From assembly GCA_023456995.1 (NCBI GenBank), contig JAEWNU010000203.1, positions 1-16,121 on the forward strand: a stretch of 16,121 nt of DNA, given 5' to 3'. Origin of the DNA: Bacillota bacterium (lineage in GTDB: Bacteria; Bacillota; Clostridia; Oscillospirales; Ruminococcaceae). Positions 6,448 to 14,335 of this stretch are shown here, in pieces; the first letter of the stretch is position 1, and every line of letters starts with the position of its first letter. The position numbers and the translations under genes were made by a program. Under the pieces are notes generated by a model. That model had not been told where the DNA came from, did no database searches, and saw only the letters and a program-made list of their open reading frames with translations.

Positions 6448-7767
6448 TTGAATTATACCGAAAATGAAGTATTGGAGTATATTAAAGAAAATGACGTCAA
6501 ATTTATTCGTCTGGCATTTTGCGATTTGTTTGGCATTCAGAAAAGTATTTCCATTACAGCCGATGAACTCCCGCGTGCCTTTGTCGGGGGGATATCTTTC
6601 GATGCTTCGGTGGTAGAAGGTTTTTTAAACGCCGACAAATCCGATCTGTTTTTGTTTCCAGATCCTTGCACGCTGGCGGCTATGCCATGGCGGCCGAGCC
6701 GCGGCGGCGCCGTGAGCCTGATTTGTGAGGTGCGTCACCCTGACGGCAGTCTGTTTGAGGGTGATAACCGAGCGCTGCTTAAAAAGGCATGTGCGCGTGC
6801 CGACGAGATGGGGTATAGTTGCCAGATTGGTCCGGAGTACGAGTTTTATCTGTTTGAACTGGACGAGCGCTCCAACCCGACTCGGCAACCGATAGATCGT
6901 GCCAGCTATATGGACATTCCCCCTGCTGATCGAGGGGAGAATATCCGCCGAGACATTTGCCTGACCCTTGAGAAGATGGGCGTAAAACCCGAAAGCTTTC
7001 ACCATGAGCAGGGTCCGGGGCAGAATGAGATTGATTTTCACTATTCTGATGCATTAATCGCTGCCGACCAGCTTATCACCTTTAAAGGGGTGGTAAAAGA
7101 AATGGCGGCACAAAATGGCATGTACGCCTCGTTTATGCCAAAACCCCTTGAGGGCATGGCGGGCAGCGGGCTTCATATCAACATGTCGCTCGTTAAGGAT
7201 GGCCGCAATATCTTTATGGGGCGCCAGTATGGGCATTGCCCCGAGGCAGAAAGCTTTATTGCGGGTATTTTGACCCATGTTCGAGAGATAACGGCGTTTT
7301 TAAACCCAACGACAAATTCCTACCGGCGGTTTGGTGCGTTTGAAGCGCCGCAGTATGTGGCATGGTCGCATTCAAACCGCTCCCACCTTATCCGAATTCC
7401 TGCCGTGGACGGTGAGCATACCCGGATGGAGTTGCGTTCTCCCGACCCGACCTGCAACCCATATCTTGCGTTTGCCTTGCTGATGCACGCCGGGTTCGAC
7501 GGCATTGATCGAAAGCTTGTGTTGCCGCAGGCCGCGGTAGCCAATGTGAGCGCAGCAGCGCCCGAAGAGCTTATGAAGTACGAAAAATTGCCCGCTAGCC
7601 TCGGTGAGGCGCTGGATTTAGCTGAGCAGAGCACGTTTGTCAAAAGCGTGTTGCCGGCGGCAACACTGCAAGGATTCGTGGCGGCCAAGCGCCGTGAGCA
7701 GGCTGCGCTGGACAATGCGGAATATAAGAGCAAATGCGAGCAACAGATGTACTTTGAGCGGTATTGA
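6448..7767 (+). CDS. glnA: Glutamine synthetase type I
   Basis: A 439-residue type I glutamine synthetase, length typical of the GSI-alpha form of Gram-positives. Visible in order are the N-terminal beta-Grasp domain (FIRLAFCDLFGIQKSI), the DLFLFPDPCTLAAMPWRP segment, the active-site GPEYEFYLFE (from residue 128), EQGPGQNEIDF, the GSGLHINMSL ATP/glutamate loop, NPTTNSYRRF and RMELRSPDPTCNPYLAFA. The adenylylation tyrosine segment of proteobacterial GSI-beta is absent, so control by feedback inhibition and partner proteins is likely. It starts at TTG 6448 with a GGGGGTG ribosome binding site 6 bases upstream; no ATG is suitably placed. The ANTAR regulator gene follows after 39 bases and is probably cotranscribed. 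Divergent from glnN. Confidence 0.97.
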   Translation: MNYTENEVLEYIKENDVKFIRLAFCDLFGIQKSISITADELPRAFVGGISFDASVVEGFLNADKSDLFLFPDPCTLAAMPWRPSRGGAVSLICEVRHPDGSLFEGDNRALLKKACARADEMGYSCQIGPEYEFYLFELDERSNPTRQPIDRASYMDIPPADRGENIRRDICLTLEKMGVKPESFHHEQGPGQNEIDFHYSDALIAADQLITFKGVVKEMAAQNGMYASFMPKPLEGMAGSGLHINMSLVKDGRNIFMGRQYGHCPEAESFIAGILTHVREITAFLNPTTNSYRRFGAFEAPQYVAWSHSNRSHLIRIPAVDGEHTRMELRSPDPTCNPYLAFALLMHAGFDGIDRKLVLPQAAVANVSAAAPEELMKYEKLPASLGEALDLAEQSTFVKSVLPAATLQGFVAAKRREQAALDNAEYKSKCEQQMYFERY

Positions 7768-7806
7768 TCCCCCTAGCATCCAAGGCAATGAAAGAAGGTG
7801 AGCGGC

Positions 7807-8376
7807 ATGGAAAAGGTTTTGATTGTTTCTTCGTCAGAAAGTGGTCAGCACTTTATAACCGAGTTGCTGTCACCACAGGAGCAGTCTGCCGCAACCACCG
7901 CCACCAGCGGGGGAGAAGCCCGACGGCTGCTGTCAGATTTCGACTATGATACAGTTATTATCAACGCGCCGTTAACCGATGAATATGGGCACGAACTAGC
8001 TTGTTTTGCTTCTCGCCAGTCGATGGCTGGCGTGCTCATGCTGGTTAAAAACGAGCGGGCCGATGACGTCGCGGCTCGTGTGGAGGATTATGGCGTTTTT
8101 GTTATTCCAAAGCCGGTGTCACGCCCGTTCTTTTTTCAGTCATTAAAACTGCTGCGCGCCTCACGCCGCCATATGATGGGGCTGCAGAAAGAAAACCTTA
8201 AACTTCAGACCACCATCGAGGAGATTCGACTGGTCGACCGTGCTAAATGCGCACTAATTCAGTGCCTTTTGATGACCGAGCCACAGGCGCACCGCTATCT
8301 TGAAAAACAGGCGATGGATTTAAGGCTGTCCAAGCGTGAAGTGGCAGAGAATATTCTAAAAACCTATGAGTTATAA
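7807..8376 (+). CDS. ANTAR-domain antiterminator with degenerate receiver (NitR-like)
   Basis: A 189-residue RNA-binding antitermination regulator. Residues 1-115 resemble a response-regulator receiver, but the phosphorylation site is lost. The acidic cluster after strand 1 reads IVSSSE, and the acceptor position in TVIINAPLTDEYG is Asn53 instead of Asp. The beta-5 lysine is retained (Lys102 in VIPKPVS). A coiled linker (about 120-140, RRHMMGLQKENLKLQTTIEEI) leads to the C-terminal ANTAR domain (141-189): VDRAKCALIQCLL, QAHRYLEKQAMDLRLSKREVAENIL. ANTAR proteins bind dual hairpins in leader RNA and prevent termination. A gene of this kind, called nitR, is known downstream of glnA in Clostridium saccharobutylicum. 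ATG 7807 is preferred over GTG 7798 because AAGGTG forms its ribosome binding site. The likely target here is the glnN leader. With no phosphoacceptor, activity may be set by protein contact, for example with glutamine synthetase (inference). Confidence 0.93.
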   Translation: MEKVLIVSSSESGQHFITELLSPQEQSAATTATSGGEARRLLSDFDYDTVIINAPLTDEYGHELACFASRQSMAGVLMLVKNERADDVAARVEDYGVFVIPKPVSRPFFFQSLKLLRASRRHMMGLQKENLKLQTTIEEIRLVDRAKCALIQCLLMTEPQAHRYLEKQAMDLRLSKREVAENILKTYEL

Positions 8377-8476
8377 AAATGTGGCTGGACGTTTTTAAAT
8401 GTCGGACCTACAGGCCAGAAAGGACTCAAGCGGCAGGATCTAGTTATGTGAATATTTTACCTAGTCCTCTTTTTTA

Positions 8477-8505
8477 TTGCATTATTTAAAGAAAAGTGCT
8501 ATAAT
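8477..8505 (+). promoter_or_regulatory. Promoter of the dapF-pyrG unit
   Basis: TTGCAT (8477-8482), 17-base spacer, TATAAT (8500-8505). The predicted start is near 8512, followed by a possible small hairpin (ATTGT-TCTTG-ACAAT, 8514-8528) and then a strong terminator. Confidence 0.75.
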
Positions 8506-8529
8506 TTTCGCATTATTGTTCTTGACAAT

Positions 8530-8589
8530 GACGTCGGGAGGGATTTTTTGGTGACTTCAAAAATCTCTGCCGGCGTTTTTCGTGTTTTT
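8530..8589 (+). terminator. Strong terminator between the promoter and dapF
   Basis: Arms 8530-8548 and 8559-8577 pair over 19 positions with a single G-G mismatch and a 10-base loop, followed by TTTTTCGTGTTTTT. It could end glnA-operon transcripts. However, because a good promoter lies just upstream (8477-8505) and none is seen between here and dapF, it also works as a leader terminator for dapF-pyrG. Confidence 0.85.
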
Positions 8590-8637
8590 AATGACAGACG
8601 TTAATAATTTTTTTACGATAGAAAGGAAGAGACAAAT

Positions 8638-9486
8638 ATGCAGACAAAAAAGCTGAGTTTCACCAAGATGCACGGTTGCGGCAACGATTATATTTATTTT
8701 AATTGTTTTGCCCAACAGGTGGAGAATCCTGAGGCTTTGAGCATCCGCCTTTCCGACCGCCACTTTGGCGTGGGTGGGGACGGCGTGGTGTTGATCTGCC
8801 CAAGCGAGACGGCGGATGTGAGGATGCGCATGTTCAATGCCGATGGTAGCGAAGGAAAGATGTGCGGCAATGCAACTAGGTGCATTGGCAAATATGCCTA
8901 TGAGCGCGGTCTGGTTAAGAATTCCGTTATGACGCTTGAAACCTTGAGCGGTATTAAAACGCTGAAGCTGACGGTGGAAGATGGTAAGGTGATCGCTGTT
9001 CAGGTGGATATGGGCAAGCCTGTTTTAGTTCCGGAAGAGATTCCGGTGAAGCTTTCAGGTGAGAAGGCAATAAACGTTGAACATATGCTGGCGGGCCAGA
9101 TGCGCCGCTTTAGCTGCGTTTCAATGGGTAATCCGCATTGTGTGCTTTTCACCGAGAATATTGATGCGCTAGACCTTGAAAAAATTGGCCCGGCCTACGA
9201 AAACGACCCGCTTTTCCCCGAACGGGTGAACACCGAATTTGTTGAGGTGATCGACGACCATACGCTCAAAATGCGCGTCTGGGAACGCGGCAGCGGCGAG
9301 ACGCTAGCCTGTGGAACGGGCGCCTGCGCTACGACAGTGGCGGCGGTGCTGTGTGGCCACTGTAAGATGAACACCGATATAACCTTGAAGCTTCGCGGCG
9401 GCGATTTGACGATTCGTTATACCGGTGAGACAGTCTTGATGACTGGCCCTGCGGCTGTGGTATTTGAAGGGGAGATTTGTCTATGA
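8638..9486 (+). CDS. dapF: Diaminopimelate epimerase
   Basis: A 282-residue cofactor-independent epimerase that converts LL- to meso-diaminopimelate for lysine and peptidoglycan synthesis in the cytoplasm. The N-terminal motif [13 protein letters not shown] is diagnostic. The two catalytic cysteines are Cys76 in [11 protein letters not shown] and Cys225 in [10 protein letters not shown]. The [10 protein letters not shown] strand and ERGSGET substrate loop are also present. Full length for the family. ATG 8638 is preceded by AAAGGAAGAG. The stop overlaps the pyrG start (ATGA), so the two genes are translationally coupled. This pairing joins cell-wall/lysine and CTP synthesis and is not a classical operon. 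Confidence 0.97.
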   Translation: MQTKKLSFTKMHGCGNDYIYFNCFAQQVENPEALSIRLSDRHFGVGGDGVVLICPSETADVRMRMFNADGSEGKMCGNATRCIGKYAYERGLVKNSVMTLETLSGIKTLKLTVEDGKVIAVQVDMGKPVLVPEEIPVKLSGEKAINVEHMLAGQMRRFSCVSMGNPHCVLFTENIDALDLEKIGPAYENDPLFPERVNTEFVEVIDDHTLKMRVWERGSGETLACGTGACATTVAAVLCGHCKMNTDITLKLRGGDLTIRYTGETVLMTGPAAVVFEGEICL

Positions 9487-11084
9487 GCAAATATGTGTTT
9501 GTCACCGGCGGCGTTGTTTCCGGGCTAGGCAAGGGAATTACGGCGGCTTCACTGGGGCGTTTGCTGCGTATGCGTGGCTTAAAAGTGGCAGCGCAGAAGC
9601 TAGACCCCTATATCAATGTAGACCCTGGAACGATGAGCCCCTATCAGCATGGCGAGGTGTTTGTCACCGAGGATGGCGCTGAGACCGATCTTGATTTGGG
9701 CCATTACGAGCGCTTTATTGACGAGAATCTGAACAAATACTCCAACCTGACCACCGGCAAGGTTTATTGGAACGTGCTTAATAAAGAGCGTAACGGTGAC
9801 TATCTCGGCGAGACGGTGCAGGTTATTCCACATATCACCGGAGAGATCAAAAACTTTATCTATTCGGTGGGAAAAAAGACTGACGCAGATGTGGTCATCA
9901 CCGAAATTGGCGGTACGGTCGGTGATATCGAAAGCCAGCCGTTCCTAGAGGCTATCCGACAGGTTTCGCTTGAGGTGGGGCAGCACAATTGTATGTTTAT
10001 TCACGTGACTCTGGTGCCTTACATTAAGAGCTCGGGCGAGCATAAGAGCAAGCCGACTCAGCACTCGGTAAAGGAACTGCAGGCAATGGGTATTTCGCCT
10101 ACTGTTATTGTTTGCCGTTGTGATGAGCCGATCGAGATTTCAGTTCTGCATAAGATCGCGTCATTTTGTAACGTAAAAGAAGACTGCGTAATCGAAAATA
10201 TCACCCTGCCGGTTCTGTATCAAGCACCTATGATGCTCGAGAAAAATGGCCTTGCAAAGATTGTTTGCCGTGAATTGCAGATAGCATGCGCCGAGCCGGA
10301 CATGACCGAATGGAACCAGATGCTGACCCGCATCGAAAATCGTACCAAGGATGTGACGATTGCGATTGTCGGCAAATATGTACGACTGCATGACGCTTAT
10401 CTATCGGTGGCAGAGGCCTTGCAGCATGCTGGCTTTGAAAATTCCGCCCGAGTGCATCTGACATGGATAGAGGCTGAGGATGTCACTGATGATACTGCAG
10501 CCGAACTGCTTGGCGGCTGCGACAGCATTCTGGTGCCTGGCGGCTTTGGAGACCGTGGCATCGAAGGAAAGATTGCGGCGGCAAGATACGCCAGAACGCA
10601 CAATGTGCCCTATTTTGGAATTTGCTTAGGCATGCAGATTGCGGTTATTGAGTTTGCGCGCGATGTACTGGGAATGGAGAATGCAAACTCCACGGAGTTT
10701 GCGCCTGACGGGAAATATCCGGTCATCGACCTCATGCCCGACCAGCACGGCGTTGTCATGGGTGGAACCATGCGTCTGGGTGCGTATCCCTGCAAGATTG
10801 CACAGGGCAGTCACATGGCTCGTGCCTACGCGCAGTCGCTAATTCACGAGCGTCACCGCCATCGATACGAGTTTAACAACAATTATCGTGAGAAGATGAC
10901 GCAAGCGGGCCTGCACATCACCGGTACTTCACCAGACGACCGTCTGGTCGAAGCGGTGGAAATTCCGGCAAACCGTTTCTTTGTTGGTGTGCAGTACCAC
11001 CCCGAATTCAAGAGCCGCCCCAACCACGCCCATCCGCTTTTTAGAGAGTTTGTAGCGGCGTCCCTCGCTGATAAGACACTTTAA
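9483..11084 (+). CDS. pyrG: CTP synthase
   Basis: A 533-residue CTP synthase (UTP + ATP + glutamine to CTP), the last step of pyrimidine nucleotide synthesis and one of the consumers of glutamine. The N-terminal amidoligase domain shows [17 protein letters not shown] (P-loop), [35 protein letters not shown] and the [12 protein letters not shown] switch. The C-terminal class I glutamine amidotransferase domain has [11 protein letters not shown], nucleophile Cys381 in GICLGMQ, and the His506/Glu508 pair in VQYHPEF. I chose ATG 9483 (GAAGGGGAG ribosome binding site, 8-base spacing, ATGA overlap with dapF) over TTG 9477. No GGG-initiated leader of the kind used for reiterative-transcription control of Bacillus pyrG is seen, because pyrG is here the second gene. 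Confidence 0.98.
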   Translation: MSKYVFVTGGVVSGLGKGITAASLGRLLRMRGLKVAAQKLDPYINVDPGTMSPYQHGEVFVTEDGAETDLDLGHYERFIDENLNKYSNLTTGKVYWNVLNKERNGDYLGETVQVIPHITGEIKNFIYSVGKKTDADVVITEIGGTVGDIESQPFLEAIRQVSLEVGQHNCMFIHVTLVPYIKSSGEHKSKPTQHSVKELQAMGISPTVIVCRCDEPIEISVLHKIASFCNVKEDCVIENITLPVLYQAPMMLEKNGLAKIVCRELQIACAEPDMTEWNQMLTRIENRTKDVTIAIVGKYVRLHDAYLSVAEALQHAGFENSARVHLTWIEAEDVTDDTAAELLGGCDSILVPGGFGDRGIEGKIAAARYARTHNVPYFGICLGMQIAVIEFARDVLGMENANSTEFAPDGKYPVIDLMPDQHGVVMGGTMRLGAYPCKIAQGSHMARAYAQSLIHERHRHRYEFNNNYREKMTQAGLHITGTSPDDRLVEAVEIPANRFFVGVQYHPEFKSRPNHAHPLFREFVAASLADKTL

Positions 11085-11123
11085 GGGGAGCACTACTACT
11101 TGCCGGAATAATAAATAAATTGC

Positions 11124-11162
11124 AAAGCCGTACTTTCAAAAACTGAAAGCACGGCTTTTTTA
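11124..11162 (+). terminator. Terminator after pyrG
   Basis: AAAGCCGT-A-CTTTCA pairs with TGAAAG-C-ACGGCTTT (one A-C mismatch, 5-base loop), followed by a T run (11156-11161). It lies 39 bases past the pyrG stop. Confidence 0.9.
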
Positions 11163-11255
11163 TAACGCTCCACGATATCTAAAAGCTTGGTTTTAACACG
11201 TCTATCAATTAAAAGCATATGATGTTATAAAACACTGAAAGGGCGTGACATATGA

Positions 11256-11699
11256 ATGGATAATAATAACATGAATTCCGGTAGCAACCCATTGCTTATC
11301 GACTATGGCGCTATGCCGTTCGTTATCAATATTGACCGTGCCACCAAGCAAAACAGCATGTTTCGCACGGCAATTTGGACCGGGGAAAACCTTCAGCTTG
11401 TGCTGATGAGCATCAACCCCGGAGAATCAATTGGTCTAGAGGTTCACCCTACCCATGACCAGTTTATTCGCGTTGAGCAGGGACAGGGCATGGTGCTGAT
11501 GGGGGATGCGCAAGACAACCTGACGCTGCGTCGAAATGTTTCTGACGGCTTTGCATTTATTGTTCCAGCTGGAACATGGCACAATCTAATTAACACTGGT
11601 ACACGGCCGCTTAGGGTCTATACGATTTATGCGCCACCGGCACATGCGCACGGTACTATTCATCCAACCAAGGCAGATGCACAGGAGGCTCGTCACTGA
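11256..11699 (+). CDS. Single-domain cupin protein
   Basis: A 147-residue cytoplasmic cupin. Motif 1 is seen as GLEVHPTHDQFIRVEQGQG (two His and a Glu as metal ligands, in an H-x2-H-D-Q-F variant). Motif 2 is PAGTWHNLINTG (third His). The C-terminal YTIYAPPAHAHGTIHPTKADA is typical of a widespread clostridial and proteobacterial cupin family of unknown substrate. The ATG at 11256 begins DNNNMNS; an internal ATG at 11271 is possible. The ribosome binding site AAAGGG (11238-11243) is 12 bases from 11256, rather far, and better placed for a three-codon frame at 11252-11263 (ATG AAT GGA TAA) that overlaps the start. It is a single-gene unit with its own terminator. Metal binding is likely; the reaction, if any, is unknown. 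Confidence 0.85.
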   Translation: MDNNNMNSGSNPLLIDYGAMPFVINIDRATKQNSMFRTAIWTGENLQLVLMSINPGESIGLEVHPTHDQFIRVEQGQGMVLMGDAQDNLTLRRNVSDGFAFIVPAGTWHNLINTGTRPLRVYTIYAPPAHAHGTIHPTKADAQEARH

Positions 11700-11747
11700 C
11701 ATACCGATAGCATATGGGGTCTGCGACTGAAAGACATAAGTAGGCAG

Positions 11748-11793
11748 AAAAGACGAATCAACGCCTTTGTCGAAGGTGTTGATTCGTCTTTTT
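11748..11793 (+). terminator. Terminator after the cupin gene
   Basis: AAGACGAATCAACGCCTT pairs fully (one G-T) with AAGGTGTTGATTCGTCTT around a 5-base loop, followed by TTTTT-C. One of the strongest hairpins in the window, about 50 bases after the cupin stop. The A-rich left flank could also serve minus-strand transcripts. Confidence 0.93.
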
Positions 11794-12038
11794 CTATAGC
11801 TTGTCGAAAGTCTTTTGCTTCACTCGACCTTTTCTGTAAAGCTTCACAAAACGGGCAATTTGGCGTGACTTGGGGTGTATCGATACCGCTAGACCGATTA
11901 CGCGGCTTGACGGTTTCGCTTATCGCAGCGGCGGTATGAATGCCCGCTGTGGATTCCGCCGTTCTTTGATACTTTTTCCCTGATGCTTATAAGCAAACGA
12001 ATCTACTTCTTTAAGGGAATGAATATTATATCGCCCGA
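11794..12038. other. Intergenic stretch with no gene supported
   Basis: About 245 bases between the cupin terminator and the ABC-ATPase remnant. Short open stretches exist in several minus-strand frames, for example 42 codons ending at a stop at 11794-11796 and rich in Lys/Arg. None has a ribosome binding site, a start of normal form, or a recognisable family. It may be decayed coding sequence from the same locus as the remnant at 12039-12173. Confidence 0.4.
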
Positions 12039-12173
12039 TCACTTATCTGGGTATCCACGCCCACCGATGCTTATACAGCCCCTTTTAGTGTGCAACTGTT
12101 TATGTGTACCCTGTTTCGGCAACACGCCCTTATCCAACACGATGATGTTATCGGCACCTGCATCCGCCGGTCA
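12039..12173 (-). pseudogene. Remnant of an ABC-exporter ATPase C-terminal region
   Basis: Between two in-frame stops on the minus strand, about 44 codons read PADAGADNIIVLDKG, then VLPKQGTHKQL, then HTKRGCI. This is the segment that follows the H-loop in ABC-exporter nucleotide-binding domains (DAD.I.VLdkG...E.GTH.eLl...G.Y). The Walker A, signature, Walker B and H-loop parts are missing: an in-frame stop (12171-12173) precedes the match and no homologous frame is visible up to the methyltransferase stop at 12229. The tail after GCI is unlike the family. It is too short and lacks a start, so I call it a decayed fragment of an exporter gene that once followed the methyltransferase. Confidence 0.6.
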
Positions 12174-12228
12174 GTCCTTTGTAAATTAACGCCAGCACCG
12201 GCATCAGAAGTGATCAGAAGCGGTCTTG

Positions 12229-12846
12229 TTATTGCCTTACGGCTTCGATATAAGCTAAAGGAAAATTGGATTTTAAAATTTTGACCCGCTGCACTAAAAA
12301 GCCGTTATTTTCAAGAAAGGTGCGGTACTCCGACGCGGTCCACCTATGGTGTAATTTAAAACCGACCAGTGCCATTACCTGTGCGCTGATCCGGCCCCGA
12401 AGGCCACTGCTGGCATGCACAAAAGTGGGGGCAATCAACAGTCCGTCGCGCTTTAGTACGCGGTGGATGTTTTGCAGTGCTACCTCAGGGTTGGGCATAA
12501 TGTGCAGTGCGTTTGATATAATGGCACAGTCAAAGCTATCGTCTGCATAGGGGAGGTTGCAAGCATCCTGTACCGAAAAACTAACATTTGGTGGTGTGGG
12601 CTTGCGTTTGGCTGTGGCAATCATATCAGGGGAGAAGTCGATTGCCTCAATGCTTTTGGCACTGTTTGCGACTGCTATAGCAATTAGTCCTGTGCCGGTG
12701 GCCAGCTCTAAGACCTGCATGTCAGGGGTTAACCGCTCACGGATGAGTGCATACATTTGCGAATAAGCAGTTCGGCTCTTTTTCATAATTACATCATAAA
12801 TGCCCGAAACATTACTCCAGAAGTGCAGGTTGCTATTTAGGGTCAT
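12229..12846 (-). CDS. Class I SAM-dependent methyltransferase
   Basis: A 205-residue soluble methyltransferase of the Methyltransf_11/UbiE-like group. Motif I is VLELATGTG (residues 45-53), the acidic SAM-ribose strand is IEAIDFSPDMI, motif II is the VQDACNLPYADDSFDCAI stretch, and a NALHIMPNPEVAL segment plus an RVLKRDGLLI strand complete the fold. The C-terminal third probably covers the acceptor pocket. The frame extends to 12918, but ATG at 12846 is preceded by GGAGGTGA at ideal spacing and is the better start. The methyl acceptor is unknown. Upstream lies a long leader with an extended -10 promoter; downstream sits the ABC-ATPase remnant, so the gene may once have had a transporter partner. 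Confidence 0.88.
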   Translation of the reverse strand: MTLNSNLHFWSNVSGIYDVIMKKSRTAYSQMYALIRERLTPDMQVLELATGTGLIAIAVANSAKSIEAIDFSPDMIATAKRKPTPPNVSFSVQDACNLPYADDSFDCAIISNALHIMPNPEVALQNIHRVLKRDGLLIAPTFVHASSGLRGRISAQVMALVGFKLHHRWTASEYRTFLENNGFLVQRVKILKSNFPLAYIEAVRQ

Positions 12847-12935
12847 GTATTCACCTCCAGTTTCAACTATAAGATGGAATGTGCTGCTAAAACGGCTGGG
12901 ACTCTTTCGCTTTTTCATCGTGCGATATACATATG

Positions 12936-12960
12936 AGATCCTCTCAGGTTCAGAGCGGAT
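12936..12960 (-). promoter_or_regulatory. Possible hairpin in the methyltransferase leader
   Basis: On the minus strand GATCC-GC-TCT pairs with AGA-GGATC around a short loop, about 90 bases before the methyltransferase start. No T run follows, so it is not a terminator. It may influence the long leader, but this is a weak structure. Confidence 0.3.
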
Positions 12961-13044
12961 CTTGTTGGAGAAGTAACAGCATCACTTCATAAACTTAATT
13001 ATTTGTTGGAGTAAGCGGTAATCTATCTACTATTTATTTAAACG

Positions 13045-13053
13045 ATTATAACA
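13045..13053 (-). promoter_or_regulatory. Extended -10 promoter for the methyltransferase
   Basis: TGT-TATAAT on the minus strand is an extended -10 element; the -35 region is poor. The predicted leader is about 190 bases long. The rest of the roughly 500-base gap (12847-13344) shows no supported gene on either strand. Confidence 0.5.
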
Positions 13054-13246
13054 TGCATTGCCTTTTAATACACCAGACTGCTGCAGCAAAGACTTGATTT
13101 GGGCTGAAAAGCATTTTAGCCATAAATTGAAATCGTATTTTTCATACAAGACGAATTACTGAAATAATACTACAAGTATATCTAGATTATCAATTACTAA
13201 AATGTCCATCTCGGTAATGAAGACAAAGATATTTAAACAGGTGTAC

Positions 13247-13275
13247 ATGACTTTTTTGCGTTGGGGTGATATAAT
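13247..13275 (+). promoter_or_regulatory. Promoter of nudC
   Basis: ATGACT (13247-13252), 17-base spacer, TATAAT (13270-13275). The -35 matches four of six consensus bases. The start would fall near 13282, about 60 bases before the nudC GTG. Confidence 0.55.
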
Positions 13276-13344
13276 AATCGCTGTAACGATGACAGCAACT
13301 GGTCTGTGTCGCCGTTAAATTAATGGGCAAAGGAAGATTCACGC

Positions 13345-14166
13345 GTGATACAGGATATTGCACCAAAGAAATATGACAACGCCTTTCATGTAAAAAGCCC
13401 CAGAGATAGCGACACAGTATTTGTTTTCGACAAAAATACGGTGTTGTGCCACAAAAGCGGGGAGAAGGTTTTCTATCCGACGCTGGCGGGACTTGGCGCC
13501 AGACTTGGCGACTGCACTTTTTTATTTTCGATTGACGACGCAGATTATTTTCTCTTGAGTACGAGCGGTTATAGTATGCCCGACGGTTTTGGCTTTCAAA
13601 ATATTACCCTTTTTCGCACAGCGCTGCCGAGTGATTTGGCATTTGCAGGCTTTGTTGCATGGCAATTATACAACTGGTACAATGATAATAAATTTTGCGG
13701 ACGCTGTGGGCAGGCGCTGGTTCCCAGCGACAAAGAGCGTATGCTAGCCTGTGCAAGCTGTGGCAATAGCATTTATCCCAAAATATCACCTGGTGTTATC
13801 GTCGCCATTACGGCCGGTGACCGGCTTTTGATGACTAAATATGCCGATCGGCCCTATTCCAACTACGCACTTGTGGCGGGCTTTACAGAAATTGGCGAGA
13901 CTTTGGAGCAGACGGTTGAGCGCGAGGTGATGGAAGAGGTTGGCCTTAAGGTTAAGAATATCACTTACTACAAGAATCAGCCGTGGGCTTTTTCAAGCTC
14001 ATTGCTGTGTGGCTTTTTTGCCGAAGTGGATGGCGATACTACCGTTACGCTGCAAACCGACGAGCTTGCCTCAGCCGAGTGGTTTTCCCGGGAGGAAATA
14101 GCGCTGCAGCCCGACAACCTGAGTCTGACTCGCGAGATGATGATGGTGTTTAAAAACGGCAGGTAA
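13345..14166 (+). CDS. nudC: NAD+ diphosphatase (NudC-type Nudix hydrolase)
   Basis: A 273-residue enzyme that hydrolyses NAD(H) to NMN(H) and AMP and, in studied members, removes NAD caps from RNA. Residues 1-110 form the divergent N-terminal domain. A four-cysteine zinc ribbon follows (Cys118, Cys121, Cys136, Cys139). The Nudix box is complete: Gly179, Glu185 and R193-E-V-M-E-E-V-G-L201. The NQPWAFSSS segment after the box corresponds to the SQPWPFPxS motif that separates NudC from other Nudix enzymes, with Asn and Ala substitutions. It starts at GTG 13345 with an AAAGGAAG ribosome binding site. The antiporter gene lies 169 bases downstream, so they are probably separate units. Confidence 0.95.
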   Translation: MIQDIAPKKYDNAFHVKSPRDSDTVFVFDKNTVLCHKSGEKVFYPTLAGLGARLGDCTFLFSIDDADYFLLSTSGYSMPDGFGFQNITLFRTALPSDLAFAGFVAWQLYNWYNDNKFCGRCGQALVPSDKERMLACASCGNSIYPKISPGVIVAITAGDRLLMTKYADRPYSNYALVAGFTEIGETLEQTVEREVMEEVGLKVKNITYYKNQPWAFSSSLLCGFFAEVDGDTTVTLQTDELASAEWFSREEIALQPDNLSLTREMMMVFKNGR

Positions 14167-14335
14167 TAATTTCGCCTAGGTGCTGTATATCAGTTCAGAG
14201 GCTTTTGACAAGTACCTCCGATTTTCAGCGTTACATAACCCATAATGTCGCTCCCAGTATGGTTTTGGGGCATATGGGTCCAGAGCCCCCATGTAATCAA
14301 ATTGCAGTGTGCTGTGTAAAAAGGAGGTTTGATTT

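Noticed and set aside
8512..8589. ANTAR target in the dapF leader
   Set aside because: The only hairpin before the terminator has a five-base loop (TCTTG), and no pair of hexaloop hairpins with A1/G4 could be drawn.
8512..8637. Lysine riboswitch upstream of dapF
   Set aside because: Only about 18 bases lie between the predicted start and the terminator, far too short for the roughly 170-base aptamer.
11205..11231. Promoter for the cupin gene
   Set aside because: TATGAT and TTATAA elements exist but no -35 at proper spacing; not distinct from A+T-rich background.
12847..12918. N-terminal extension of the methyltransferase
   Set aside because: The upstream ATG has no ribosome binding site, whereas ATG 12846 has GGAGGTGA; the extension is basic and outside the methyltransferase fold.
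14200..14245. Promoter for the antiporter gene starting at TTGACA
   Set aside because: A good TTGACA is present, but no -10 lies within 16-18 bases (the nearest T-rich hexamer is at 20), so I did not list it.
14260..14295. Hairpin GGGGC/GCCCC before the antiporter gene as a terminator of nudC
   Set aside because: The stem is only 5 pairs with a long loop and no T run follows.
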